A stretch of DNA of 24,544 nucleotides from Haplosporangium gracile (lineage: Eukaryota; Mortierellomycota; Mortierellomycetes; Mortierellales; Mortierellaceae). The stretch spans positions 1 through 24,544 of the forward strand of contig JAAAUF010000638.1 of NCBI GenBank assembly GCA_015499985.1, in the 5' to 3' direction. Below the pieces are notes generated by a model that did no database searches, had not been told where the DNA came from, and was given only the letters and a program-made list of their open reading frames with translations. The stretch's first letter is position 1. Each line of letters begins with the position of its first letter. Shown piece after piece: positions 8,493-18,249 of the stretch. A program made the translations under genes and the position numbers.

Positions 8493-9503
8493 ATGTTCAT
8501 GAAAGCCTTCGCCTCGCTCGCCCTTCTGGCAGCACCCCTCCTCGTCAGTGCCTACGAGCCCGTGACCTGCCAAAAGAACGCCACCCAGAACATCATCACC
8601 TCCATCACCTCCGCCGATGACTTCTGTACCATGCTCCCCGGTTACGGAGTCTACCCCGTCGCCCCCAACGAAGGTTGTGCCTCTGTCTACTGTTACGGCG
8701 CAGCCTCGAAACTCGGACCCCCCATGCCCAAGGGGTATATCCTTTCTGCCAACTATGCAGTCTCGCCCAACAACTCGTATGTCCAGGTGACGGGTTGTAT
8801 TGATTCCACAGTGTGGGGCCAGAACCCTACCGATGAAGGTGGTCAGATGGATTCGCATGGATGGCCTTATAGCTGTCAAGGATGGAAGAAGTTTGTTTCG
8901 TTGATCGAGCCTGCTTCCAACACTTATTGTATTCGTTGCTGTTCTGAGGACAACAACGTTGACTGCAACACCAGTAAGTTTTTTTTTTTTTTTTTGCTGT
9001 TTGCTATGAATGTTGTATGCTGTGTGAATTGGACAACACGAAAGTAAGTTGACCCAAACTCACCATATCCCTCTTTCTATCCTTCCCTGTCTTGTCTCTC
9101 TCTTTCCCCCTCCATCCCAACTCTCTTTGCAGGCATCTCGACAAAGGGCTGCTGGAACGTTGTCCCCGGCCTGTACCAAATGGCCGACGGATCTGTTTGC
9201 GCCCCTCCCTCAGGCTCCAACGTCACCGCCGTCCCCACAGTCATCAGCCCTACCATGGCCGCCCCCACCACCGTCTCTGGCGGTGCCACCGTCCCTGTCA
9301 CTACTGGTGGCGCCGGTGCTGTCCCTACCGGTGGAGCCGGTACTGGTGGCAGCGGTTCCAACGGCAGCGGTGCTTCGACCCCTAAGCCCACGGTCAGCAG
9401 TGGTAACAGCACCAACGGTGCTGGTCGTGGGTTGGTCTCTTCCCCTGTTGAGGTTTTGGGTGCCCTTGCTGCTGTTGCCATTGTCTTTGCCGTTGGCCTT
9501 TAA
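8493..9503 (+). CDS. Cys-rich secreted protein with GPI-type C-terminus
   Basis: Two exons, 8493-8973 and 9133-9503, encode about 283 residues. The intron 8974-9132 has donor GTAAGT, a T17 tract near its 5' end and acceptor TTTGCAG; the junction codon is A|GC (Ser). Residues 1-20 are a signal peptide (MFMKAFASLALLAAPLLVSA). The mature domain to about residue 185 carries 12 cysteines, an even number that suits disulphides, with landmarks DDFCTMLPGYG, GCASVYCYG, WPYSCQGWKKF, YCIRCCSE and KGCWNVVPGLY. A Thr/Ser/Gly/Ala-rich linker follows, then a hydrophobic C-terminal tail (VLGALAAVAIVFAVGL) typical of GPI anchoring at the plasma membrane or cell wall. The Cys domain is not a family I can name, so its function is unknown. 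An AATAAA lies at 9664. Confidence 0.85.
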
Positions 9504-9663
9504 AAAGGAATCTTCAATATCATTTTGAAGCAATTGCCAAAATAGAGGGGAAGAAAAACAAAAAAGAATTGAGAGGAAGAGAGCTATTTCCGCCTCTTCT
9601 TCACCTTTTCTCTCCCTTTCTTCCTTCCACTGATCGATTCTATAAGATGACATGTCTCTCAGT

Positions 9664-9669
9664 AATAAA
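9664..9669 (+). terminator. Polyadenylation signal of the Cys-rich secreted-protein gene
   Basis: AATAAA sits about 160 nt after the stop codon at 9501-9503. Confidence 0.55.
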
Positions 9670-9962
9670 TGAAAAAAAAAAAGCAAAATAGCCCACGCAT
9701 TGTGTGTACAGGGTGTGCAGGGTGTGCGGGCAGGAGAAAGAAAGGGCTGTTCGTTTTACACAAGGAGCAACCGTCCTCCGAAGAATTGACAACGGGTAAA
9801 CCTCGAATCGACTCTGCAAGTCTAAATCGGGCTGGTGGAAAAAATGTCCATTTGTGCATATTTCACCATAAATGAAGTTTGTTTTCTTTGCTGCTCAAAA
9901 GAAAAACAAGCCCAGATGCATAACTGCTTAAAACAGGGCAAGCGAGCTAACAAAAGAAAGAT

Positions 9963-9974
9963 TTTATTTTTATT
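9963..9974 (-). terminator. Double polyadenylation signal of the IFRD gene
   Basis: Two adjacent minus-strand AATAAA hexamers (TTTATT on the plus strand at 9963-9968 and 9969-9974) lie about 125-135 nt after the stop codon of the minus-strand gene. Confidence 0.5.
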
Positions 9975-10098
9975 GCATTCGATGAAGAATAAAGATTGGA
10001 TGTATGAAGAATGGAGTGAGGAGAGAAAAGAACACTATGAACAGTACCAGTGTTACGTGAGAAAGAAAGAGACAAAGAAGAAAAGCACCCATGGCTCT

Positions 10099-12313
10099 CT
10101 AGTCGTCGTACTTGTTATGGTTGCGCTCCTTCTTGCGCTGAACTTGCCGCATCTTGGCCATCTCGGCATTGAGATACTTGCGATCGACTTTATCGAGTTG
10201 CTCAGCCTTGGCATCTTCCGCGTCCGCATAAATCCCCAACGACGATGAGGGCCTTGATCCGGCACGTGACCCAGCCTTAGATCCTGATTGCGAAACCGCT
10301 GCTGCTGCTAGCCGTGATCCAGAAGTGAAGGTTCCGCTCGCGGCCTGTGTAGGCGAGTACAAGATAGCCGTGCTGGGTAAGATGGTGTGGATCATGGTGT
10401 TGTGCACAAAATGCGTCTGAAGACCCGATGTCAAACGATCCCGCAGGTAATGAAGTTGCAAAATCTCGACTATTGTACGAGTACAGTTAGCAAGCAACGT
10501 CGCATTAGTAATGCTTGCCTTTACACATAATCACAAACGACATCGAAAGGAGCAAAACAGCAAACAACTTACCCCATCCATCAAAATCGACGTCATAATC
10601 CCTCAACTTGAGGGACTCAGTTGGACGCTCCTGCTCTTCAACACTCTTCAAAATATCTCGGAAAGCCGAACGACCTGCAGACCGCTCCTTCTTGCTGCGA
10701 TGACGACTCGAGTCTGTCGACAAGGATCCCAAGGCTGCCACAAGTCCGTCCAGATCATCATACCGGAAATCTCCTGTCACTTCCTCCACGTCCTCTGGGT
10801 CATCATCGTTATAGGTCTCGTTCTCCTCCTCGTCAGAAATGTCTCCATCGTCACGCTGGCGCTGGTAGTTGCCCAGAATCTCGAGCATCACTGCAATGGT
10901 CTCGCCCGCAGCGACACGGACCTCCACCGTAGGGTGTTCTAACAGAGACTTAGCTGCAGGGATCATCTGGTTGAAGATTCGTCGTGCCTGCATTGTGATG
11001 GGCTTGGGTCCTAAGCTTGGGAAAACACCTGCATAGAGAACACTGAATGATTCGAGTGCCGCAGTCAAGGTCTCGCTATTCTGCGAAGCGTTTGCCGAAG
11101 CACCTGAAGAGAGGGCAATGTCGGCGAAAAAGTTGAGGAGTTCGTACGTGGGCAGGTGAGAGGGCTGAGGCGTAGACGAAATGAAGCACGCTGTTCCTAA
11201 CGCATAGATACACTGGAAAAGAGAATAGTAGAATGTATCGCCGCAGTATGCATTAATAATAGAAGTAATAGTATGCCACAGCTATATAGGCCACCTTGTT
11301 TCGAACATTTCCTTGCTCAAGTATAATGCGTCCGCAATCCGAGCAAACATTGTGTTCCACGGCCATGCGAATAATATTGCTCCATGCAGGTCCTTGCTCA
11401 GAAATAATCAGTGTTCTGTGTCATGCTGCAGTAGTAGCTGCTAATAGTCTGAGAGGTGTACTTACAGCAGCCTTGACCTCAGTCGATTCGTGGTTGGTGA
11501 TGGTGTACTTGAGCAAAGGAGCCAGGTCTGTAAACATCTTTTCGTCATCTTCACCAATGGTTATGAAAACGAGCGATATGGCTAAAAAAGAAAGTCATGA
11601 CATCATTCCAGAAAAATTAACAAAGATTAGCTATCACTTGTCAGAGTTACCGAGACATGAATCCATGTTCCAACAGCGCGGAAGTCGAAATCCAGTCAAT
11701 AGAGAGAAAGAAAGAAAGCCAATCGTCGTGGTCAGACTGCGGTACGGTACATACCTTCTGCGGCAAGGACACACTCTCTAGGACCACCCTTCTTGATACT
11801 CTTCTTGAGGAGATCCATCAAGTCGTCACGTTGTGAATTCAGAACATCCGCTGTAAAGTGCTGGGAGGTGAGATCGACCAGCTTCTTCAATGCAGCCTCG
11901 CGCGTGCTACCAATGTCCGTGTAGGAAAAGAGGAGCGTGTGAATATCACGTAGCCCCCAAGCGAATAATGAGTACACACGACTTGATATATTCAATGCGA
12001 TTAGAGTTGACTGTTCTTACCTGCTTCGCTTCTCGTAGAGCTCCTCGATGGTGTCCTTCAACTGTGACTCCCAGGTGAGTTCAGCATGGTTACGGTTGTT
12101 GTTATCATCGTCATCATCAAAGTCGTCGTTGTTGTTATCGTGGTCATTGTCACTTTCTTCGTTGTCCGAATTTGCGCGTGATCCGACTCTGGAGCCTGCG
12201 CGTGAGTTGGGGCGCGAGTTTGTGTTGGCGACACGGTCGAGGTTCTGCTGTTTCTTCTTTGAGACGGTCTTTCTTGACTCGTTGCCGGGAGTCTTGTTTG
12301 CGTACATGGACAT
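10099..12313 (-). CDS. Interferon-related developmental regulator (IFRD) family protein
   Basis: Six exons on the minus strand: 12313-12021, 11906-11755, 11581-11466, 11396-11295, 11212-10573 and 10469-10099. Together they encode about 557 residues (523 if the fourth exon is skipped). The start MSMYANK follows ACAACC. After a Ser/Arg/Gly-rich and Asp/Asn-rich N-terminus comes the HEAT-like IFRD domain: STREAALKKLVDL, KKGGPRECVLAAEA, FITIGEDDEKMFTDLAPLL, CIYALGTACFISS, LESFSVLYAGVFPS, HPTVEVRVAAGETIAVMLE. The IFRD C-terminal region follows (ILQLHYLRDRLTSGLQTHF) with a basic tail (RKYLNAEMAKMRQVQRKKER). Human IFRD1/2 associate with ribosomes, particularly inactive ones; a similar role here is inferred. 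The gene faces away from the UPF0145 gene across 548 bp. Confidence 0.85.
11295..11396 (-). other. Candidate cassette exon of the IFRD gene
   Basis: This 102-nt segment is open in the frame of its neighbours and has phase 0 at both ends. Inclusion or skipping therefore both keep the frame. Its 34 residues run from QGPAWSNIIRMAVEHN to VCSDCGRIILEQGNVRNK, with a CxxC pair absent from the usual IFRD core. The introns on each side would be 69 and 82 nt. The donor after it is GTGGCC, weaker than the other donors. Skipping joins EVKAA directly to CIYALGTACF, which is the spacing expected from the family. Confidence 0.5.
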
Positions 12314-12861
12314 GGTTGTATTGTTTGTTGTTTGATGAGTGGGAGGGTGAAGTGTGAGAAGTGAAGTGTGGGAGTGAAAGGAAAGGAATGAAGAACAAAA
12401 AAAAGACCGAGAGTACATATGTGTCCAAAGAAAAAATGTGAGACTTGAGACGCAGTCACGCACACATGAAGGAGCGAGTGTTAAGGCTACTGCGGTCTGG
12501 CCCTATTCCATTGTTCGCATGTATAAAATATCGTGGAAGTAAAGGTAGGAGTGTGCATGTATGTAATACATGCGCAATGGTTTGTTTTGGTTTGGGTTGT
12601 TAATCGTTTCTGTCCTTCCTCCTTCACGTCCTAGAATACCGTTCAATTCCTGGCTGCAAGAGGACAGCCCCCGAAGGTAGGAAAAAAAAACATTTATGGC
12701 CGGCAAAACGTTTGAAGAAAGCAAGTGTTTCGCCTTTGCACAACTTCACATTTTTTTTTTTCCTTATTTTTTTCCCTTATTTTTTTTTTTTTTTCATTCT
12801 TCCTTCTCTCATTCTTTACTCTTCCTTCCCCACTAACGACTACTCTTATCGCTCACATACA
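12314..12861. promoter_or_regulatory. Divergent promoter region between the IFRD and UPF0145 genes
   Basis: The 548 bp between the two start codons serve both genes. The plus strand has T-rich tracts at about 12750-12795 followed by a CT/A-rich leader before the ATG at 12862. On the minus side a leader ends in AATACAACC before the ATG at 12313. A TATAAAA occurs at 12522-12528, but its distance (about 330 nt from the plus ATG) makes its role uncertain. Confidence 0.5.
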
Positions 12862-14030
12862 ATGGCTCAACCCGTCCGCTCCGTCGACCGTCGCTTCACC
12901 ACAACTGCATTCGAGTTCCCTGGTTATTTCATTGCTCAGGCCCATGGAGTCGTTCGCGGGTAAAAACACATTCGCGCTCATCCAGGACCAACAACCGCCT
13001 TGGCAACATACTCACACCCTCTGGACCGCGCACTAATCACGATTTCGCTCTCTCTTCGTGCTCCACTCTTCCTTTGACCACCGTAGTATCACAGTGAGAA
13101 ACCCTAACGTAAGTTTAGCTCTTCTCTCACACGAGGACACAAACGTCCCAGCATACGAATTTGTTCTTACTCCAACTGCTATAACCCTGCCTGACGCTTC
13201 AGTTGCATTATTTTCGCATTGACACTATAGGCTGGCAAAGCATTCGTTGGTGCCTTTGCCTCACTTGCCGGAGGAGAGAGCTCGACTTACATCGAGATGG
13301 CCGAGAAGGCTCGTGAGAGGGCATTCCTGAGAATGCTTGAGCACGCTGCCGCTGCTGGTGGAAACGGTAAGTTGCTGTTCTTTCTCTCTCGCTGTTATGC
13401 CATGCAGGATAAGGTTTCGACTGCTCATTTTGTCCCAAAAAAGAAAGAAAGTGTCGCTCACTAAAAAATAACCAACTCCAACCTTGCAACTTACTTCGTT
13501 CTTTAGCCGTCATTGGTGTTGAGTTTACTGGTCAAGAGATTATTCAGGTACATTGTTCATCCGTTTTGTTTTGCACCTGTGCAGCAATGCTTTCTTCGCG
13601 ATCGTTGTTCAATTGATGCTGTTATTTCACCTCAGCCTAACCGTCGCTTTGCTTTGCTTTGCTTTGCTTTGCTTTGTGACATAGGGGTAAATACATTTGC
13701 TGTGGATATTTTAGGCTGGAATAGAAACGAAACACGACTACAGGACACGACCAAAAGTACAATGGCGCACTTCAAGGATAAAAGACGTATTGACATTTTC
13801 GTTCAATTTATATTCATAGAATGACTGAAGTTATGGCGTACGGAACTGCCGTTACCTTGGTTCCCCTCCAGCAGCAGGCCCCCCAACAGCCCGTCATGCA
13901 GCAGCAGCAGCAGCAGCAGCAGCACGTTATGCAGCAATCTCCCCAGCAGCCCATGTACAGCCCCGTTAGCAGCCCCTATGGTCAGCCTCAGCATCAGCAT
14001 TTCAGCCCTGCTCTCCCTCCCAAGAACTAA
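12862..14030 (+). CDS. UPF0145/YbjQ-family protein with polyglutamine tail
   Basis: Exons: 12862-12959, 13087-13108, 13231-13366, 13507-13547, 13685-13686 and 13820-14030, giving about 169 residues. The core matches the UPF0145 (DUF74, YbjQ) family, annotated as putative heavy-metal-binding and known as small pentameric proteins mainly in prokaryotes. Motifs are FPGYFIAQAHGVVRG, AFASLAGGESSTYIEMAEKA, RERAFLRMLEHAAAAGGNAV, IGVEFTGQEIIQ and GMTEVMAYGTAV. After the core, about 60 residues are Gln/Pro-rich with eight consecutive Gln. Exon 2 is only 22 nt. The exon carrying GG (13685-13686) is inferred: exon 4 ends in phase 0 and the last exon needs two more bases to read MTEVMAYG in frame. The biological role of this family in fungi is unknown. 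Confidence 0.8.
13646..13675. repeat. (GCTTT)6 pentanucleotide repeat inside an intron
   Basis: Six perfect GCTTT units, followed by GTGACATAG. They form the polypyrimidine tract directly before the acceptor of the proposed 2-nt exon. A branch-point-like CTAAC lies just upstream at 13637-13641. Confidence 0.85.
13685..13686 (+). other. Proposed 2-nucleotide microexon (GG)
   Basis: The sequence around it is CATAG|GG|GTAAAT: an acceptor with a strong pyrimidine tract, two bases, then a good donor. The upstream intron is 137 nt (13548-13684) and the downstream one 133 nt (13687-13819), matching the other introns of this gene (127, 122, 140). GG plus the A at 13820 makes a Gly codon, giving IIQ-G-MTEVMAYGTAV, the family's usual spacing and residue. 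Without it the frame meets a stop three codons into the last exon. Confidence 0.65.
13899..13922 (+). repeat. (CAG)8 encoding polyglutamine
   Basis: Eight pure CAG codons in the last exon of the UPF0145 gene. Further CAG-rich codons flank it, so the tract is likely length-variable between strains. Confidence 0.9.
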
Positions 14031-14440
14031 AATCTCAGGATACCGTTCACTCGATCGATCGAATACCACATAGGAGGATGAATTCATCCAAATAAATAAT
14101 AACTAATATGCATGACAGACTGATTGTCTATGAAAGTTACGAAGAAGTGAGCTGTATCATTGACTGTTTCCTTGGCTCATTGGCAAGGCTTTGGCGTTGG
14201 GGGAATATTGGCAAAGACGCTCGCAGAGATCGACTTTACATGTTGGGCTGTTTCTTGTGTGTCTGTTCAAGAAAGGGCCTGTTCTTTTTTTTTCATTTTT
14301 TTTGTAGGGTTCTCCTAATAAAGTGGAGAAGCATCACGTGGTCCATAAACGTCACGGGTCATTGGAGGATTTCCAATTTTTTTTTTTTTTTTTTTCAACT
14401 CCTTTCCACACTTCACTCCCCCCTCATACACACACCCTCA
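14031..14440. other. Intergenic region before VPS35
   Basis: It contains a TCGATCGATCGA palindrome near 14051-14062, the UPF0145 polyadenylation signal (14091-14096) and the VPS35 promoter. The latter ends in a T17-18 tract near 14380-14397 and a CT/CA-rich leader. No gene is seen. Confidence 0.5.
14091..14096 (+). terminator. Polyadenylation signal of the UPF0145 gene
   Basis: AATAAA lies about 60 nt after the stop codon at 14028-14030. Confidence 0.6.
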
Positions 14441-17400
14441 ATGGCGACCCCAACACCATCCGCAGAGGACCAAGCAAAGCTCCTGGAGGATGCTCTAACC
14501 GTCGTCAAGGTCCAGTCCTTCCAAATGAAGCGCTGTCTCGTAAGGACCTTCTTTTCTCTTCTCTTCCCTTCATATCATTCACTCGCTCGCCCACTCATCT
14601 ACCTCCAAGACACCTTTCCGACGCACTTCATACAACAGAAAGCGGGAAAAGAAAATACATAATGGGTCTAGTTGGCGGCCACGATGCACATGCAAAAGCA
14701 AGCATGACCAACCTCACCCCCCTTCCCTCGTCCCACTTTTTTCGTCCACCTTCACCATTTTTATATATTCTCAAACTCCCCTTTTTTTGCGCTTGACGGG
14801 GACTCGCGCATCTGACCTCCAGCGCAATGTACCTGCTGACATCCTTCATTTTTTTTCTCATAATGGTTCTAGGACAACAACAAGCTTATGGACGGCTTGA
14901 AGCACTGCTCCACCATGCTCTCCGAGCTGCGAACCTCCAACTTGACACCCAAGAACTACTACGAACTTTGTAAGTGGCTCTTATCTTTGTTGCATGATCA
15001 ACCAGGCTGCTGGCTACGTCCGTTCGCATCCAGAAACCAGTAATCCGGGAACCTTTCCAAAAATAATGTTTTGGCGCCAAGCAACCGACCGTATCACTTT
15101 CTAACATTTTTCTTTTCCCTTGGCTTGGCTTTTGCAGATATGGCCATCTTTGACGCCCTTCGCCACGTCACCACTTACCTCAAGGAGGCTCATCAGAGCG
15201 GGAGACATCACTTGGCTGACCTCTACGAATTGGTTCAATACGCAGGAAACATTGTCCCCCGTCTCTACCTCATGGTCACCGTTGGAAGCGTCTACATGGA
15301 AATGCCCGACGCCCCCGTCAAGGAGATCATGCGCGATATGATGGAAATGACGCGTGGAGTCCAGCACCCTACTCGTGGTTTGTTCCTGAGATACTACCTC
15401 AGCGGACAGACCCGCAACGGTCTCCCCTTGGGCACTGAGGATGGGTAATTGTTATATTGCTTTCTTGAAGGGTCATTGTTTTTCCTGAAAAAAAGGTCTT
15501 TTTTGTGTTCGGGATTGGTTCACTAATATGCTTAAGCTTCTTTTGTGATGGTGTCAATAGACCTGAAGGAAACATTACAGACTCGATCCAATTCATCCTT
15601 ACTAATTTTATCGAGATGAACAAGCTGTGGGTTCGTCTTCAACACCAGGGTCACTCTCGCGAGCGCGAGAAGCGTGAGATGGAGCGCAAGGAGCTCAGGA
15701 TTCTTGTCGGTACCAACCTCGTTCGTCTCAGTCAATTGGATAGCGTCGACTTGCGCGTCTACCAGTCGGTATGTGTCTTCTACATTTATAGGAGGTGGAC
15801 GGTTGCGATGTTGATCCAGGCATGCATGCGCATAAACATTTTTCTGCAATGTTTTCAAAACAAACTCTCACGGTATGAGCACTTGCCTTCGTTCATCCCT
15901 GATAGACGATTTTGCCTAGCGTTTTGGAGCAGATTGTCAGCTGCAAGGACGTGATCGCCCAGGAATACCTTATGGAAGTCATTATTCAAGTAAGAGCCAC
16001 TTTTCAAAATAACTCCTATGCGTATATATAATATGATGCCTTCAGAGTGATTGACTATTATCTTTATTGCTACTGAATATGCACTAGGTTTTCCCTGACG
16101 ACTTCCACTTGCGCACTTTGGGACCATTGCTCTCTGCCACTGCTCAATTGCATCCAAAAGTCAACGTCAAGCAGATTGTTATCGCTTTAGTTGATCGACT
16201 TGCGGCCCACGCTGCCAGAGAGGCTGATAGTAACGATGATGACGAGGAATCAGAGGCACCAGCTTCGCCCAAGCCTGCATCTGTCAAGGCCGAAGGCGAG
16301 GAGGAGGAGGAGGCAAAGGAGGGTGATGCAGAGAACGAGAACGAGGAGGCCAAGGAGACCGAGGAAGGCGAGGAGGGCGAGGCCAAGGAGGCTGAAGGCG
16401 AGGCTGAAGGCGAGGCTGCTGCTACTGAGGAGCAAGCCACCCCCGCCCTCAAGCCTCCCAAGGTCCGCAAGATTCGCGGTATCCCTGAGGATGTTAAGCT
16501 CTTTGAGATCTTCTGGGGCAAGATTGTTGAGCTTGTCAAGGTATACTATTTTCAATTGGTGGCGTTAAATTTTTAACACTTTCAGCAAAACCAAGCTCCT
16601 GGGTCTAACTTCCCTTTTTTTTCCAAAATGGCTGCGTTGACTTTGGCATGGGTAGTTCCGCCCTGACCTTTCGATTCAGGACATCACTGCTCTGTTGGTC
16701 TCGTTGATTAACTTGTCATTGAGCTGCTACCCCGACAATCTTGGGTATGCCGACCAGGTGCTTGGATTCGCCAAGGAGAAGACCGTCGAGTACAACGAGA
16801 GCCCCGAGCTTCAGCACAAGGACACTGTTGCCAACCTCCAGAGCCTTCTCATGGCACCCATCCAGCACTACCCCTCCATCCTCACCCTCTTGGAGCTCAC
16901 CAACTTTACTCACCTCCTCGCCCTTCAGCCCTACCCTACTCGCCGTGCTATCGCCCACGCTGTTGTCGGGTCAGTTTTGAAGAACGAGACCATCCTCAGC
17001 ACACCCGAGGATGTGAATGGAATCTTGGAGATCTGCGCGGTCATGGTCCGTGACCAAAAAGATGGAGGCCACAACTCAAGTCCCTTCCGAAGCACTCGCA
17101 GCAATCGCAACGAGAGCGGCAATGTTGATCTCGAAGAGTTTGCAGAGGAGCAAGGTCAGCTGGCCCGCATCATTCACCTGTTCAAGAGCGAGGACGCAGA
17201 TACACAGGCTGCTATCCTTTCTGCAGCCAGGAAGCAGTTTGGCGATGGTGGCGAGCGTATCCGTTACATGTTCCCTCCATTGGTGATCCAGGCTGTCAAG
17301 TTGGCTCGTCGCTTTAAGAAGTTGCAAGATCAGGATGAGGGATGGGAGAAGAAGTGCTCGACCTTGTTCCGATTCATCCACCAGGTCATCTCTATTCTTC

Positions 17401-18249
17401 ACAGCAAGGTCGATAACTCAGAAGTGGTCTTGCGTCTGTTCTTGTTGGCCGGTCAGAGTGCTGATGAGTGCGGATTCGAAGATATCTGCTACGAGTTCTT
17501 TGTTCAGGTACAGTCTGCAGCCCCTTTTGAACTTTCAAACAACACAGAGTGAATTGAAATGGGCAATCAAGACTGACCAATTGAAATCTATGTTTTCTTT
17601 CTCCTTTATTTTTATCTAGGCGTTTACTATCTACGAAGAATCTATTTCCGAGTCCAAGGCTCAGTTCCAGGCGATTACGTTGATGGTTGGAACTCTTCAG
17701 ACGACGTCATGCTTCAACGTTGACCATTACGATACCCTTATTACCAAATGTGCCCTTCATGGGGCGAAGCTGTTGAAGAAGCCCGACCAGTGCCGTGCCG
17801 TGTATACATGCAGTCATTTGTGGTGGGGCACGATGATTGTGAGCCAACAGGAGGATGGAGAGGAGACGGCACAGCCTTACCGCGACGGCAAGCGTGTTTT
17901 GGAGTGTTTGCAGAAGGCGCTCAAGATTGCGGACTCGTGTATGGACTCTGTGACAAACGTTGAGCTGTTTGTTGAGATTCTTAACCGGTACATCTACTAC
18001 TTTGAGAAGCAGAACGAGGCGGTGACGGTTAAGTACTTGAACGGATTGATTGAGTTGATCAACAACAATTTGAGCAACATGGAGAATCCGGACCAGCATC
18101 CTCCTTCGTCCAACTCGTCATCGTTGCTCGAGAATGACCCTGCCCATATCTCGGAGTATGTCATGGCGCACTTCCGCAACACCATCTACCACCTTGAGCG
18201 TCGCAAGAACACTGGCGACGAGAAGTATGCTGAGCTTGATGCTGCCTAG
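14441..18249 (+). CDS. VPS35: Vacuolar protein sorting-associated protein 35 (retromer core subunit)
   Basis: Eight exons: 14441-14539, 14873-14969, 15138-15444, 15561-15768, 15906-15989, 16088-16540, 16680-17507 and 17620-18249. They give about 901 residues, between the human (~796) and yeast (~944) proteins. VPS35 is the alpha-solenoid core of retromer, which binds VPS26 and VPS29 on endosomes and returns cargo to the Golgi or cell surface. Hallmarks: [18 protein letters not shown], the PRLYL motif at residues about 106-110 (VPS26 contact), [30 protein letters not shown] sequence (here [17 protein letters not shown]), [19 protein letters not shown], and the C-terminal helices through [11 protein letters not shown] Glu/Ala-rich acidic insert fills residues about 308-390. 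The first intron (333 nt) is the longest. All junctions keep frame and family spacing. Confidence 0.95.

Larger units (their letters stand above)
9504..10098. other. Convergent 3' intergenic region
   Basis: The secreted-protein gene and the IFRD gene end facing each other. Polyadenylation signals exist on both strands (plus at 9664, minus at 9963-9974). Between them is a short imperfect tandem of GGGTGTGC near 9711-9727. No further gene is seen. Confidence 0.5.

Noticed and set aside
9077..9481. Antisense open frame over the second exon of the Cys-rich secreted-protein gene
   Set aside because: It mirrors the GC-rich Thr/Gly/Ala linker on the other strand and has no independent motif.
16144..16539. 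Antisense Ser/Ala-rich open frame over VPS35 exon 6
   Set aside because: It is the complement of the Glu/Ala-coding repeat; the plus strand is clearly VPS35.
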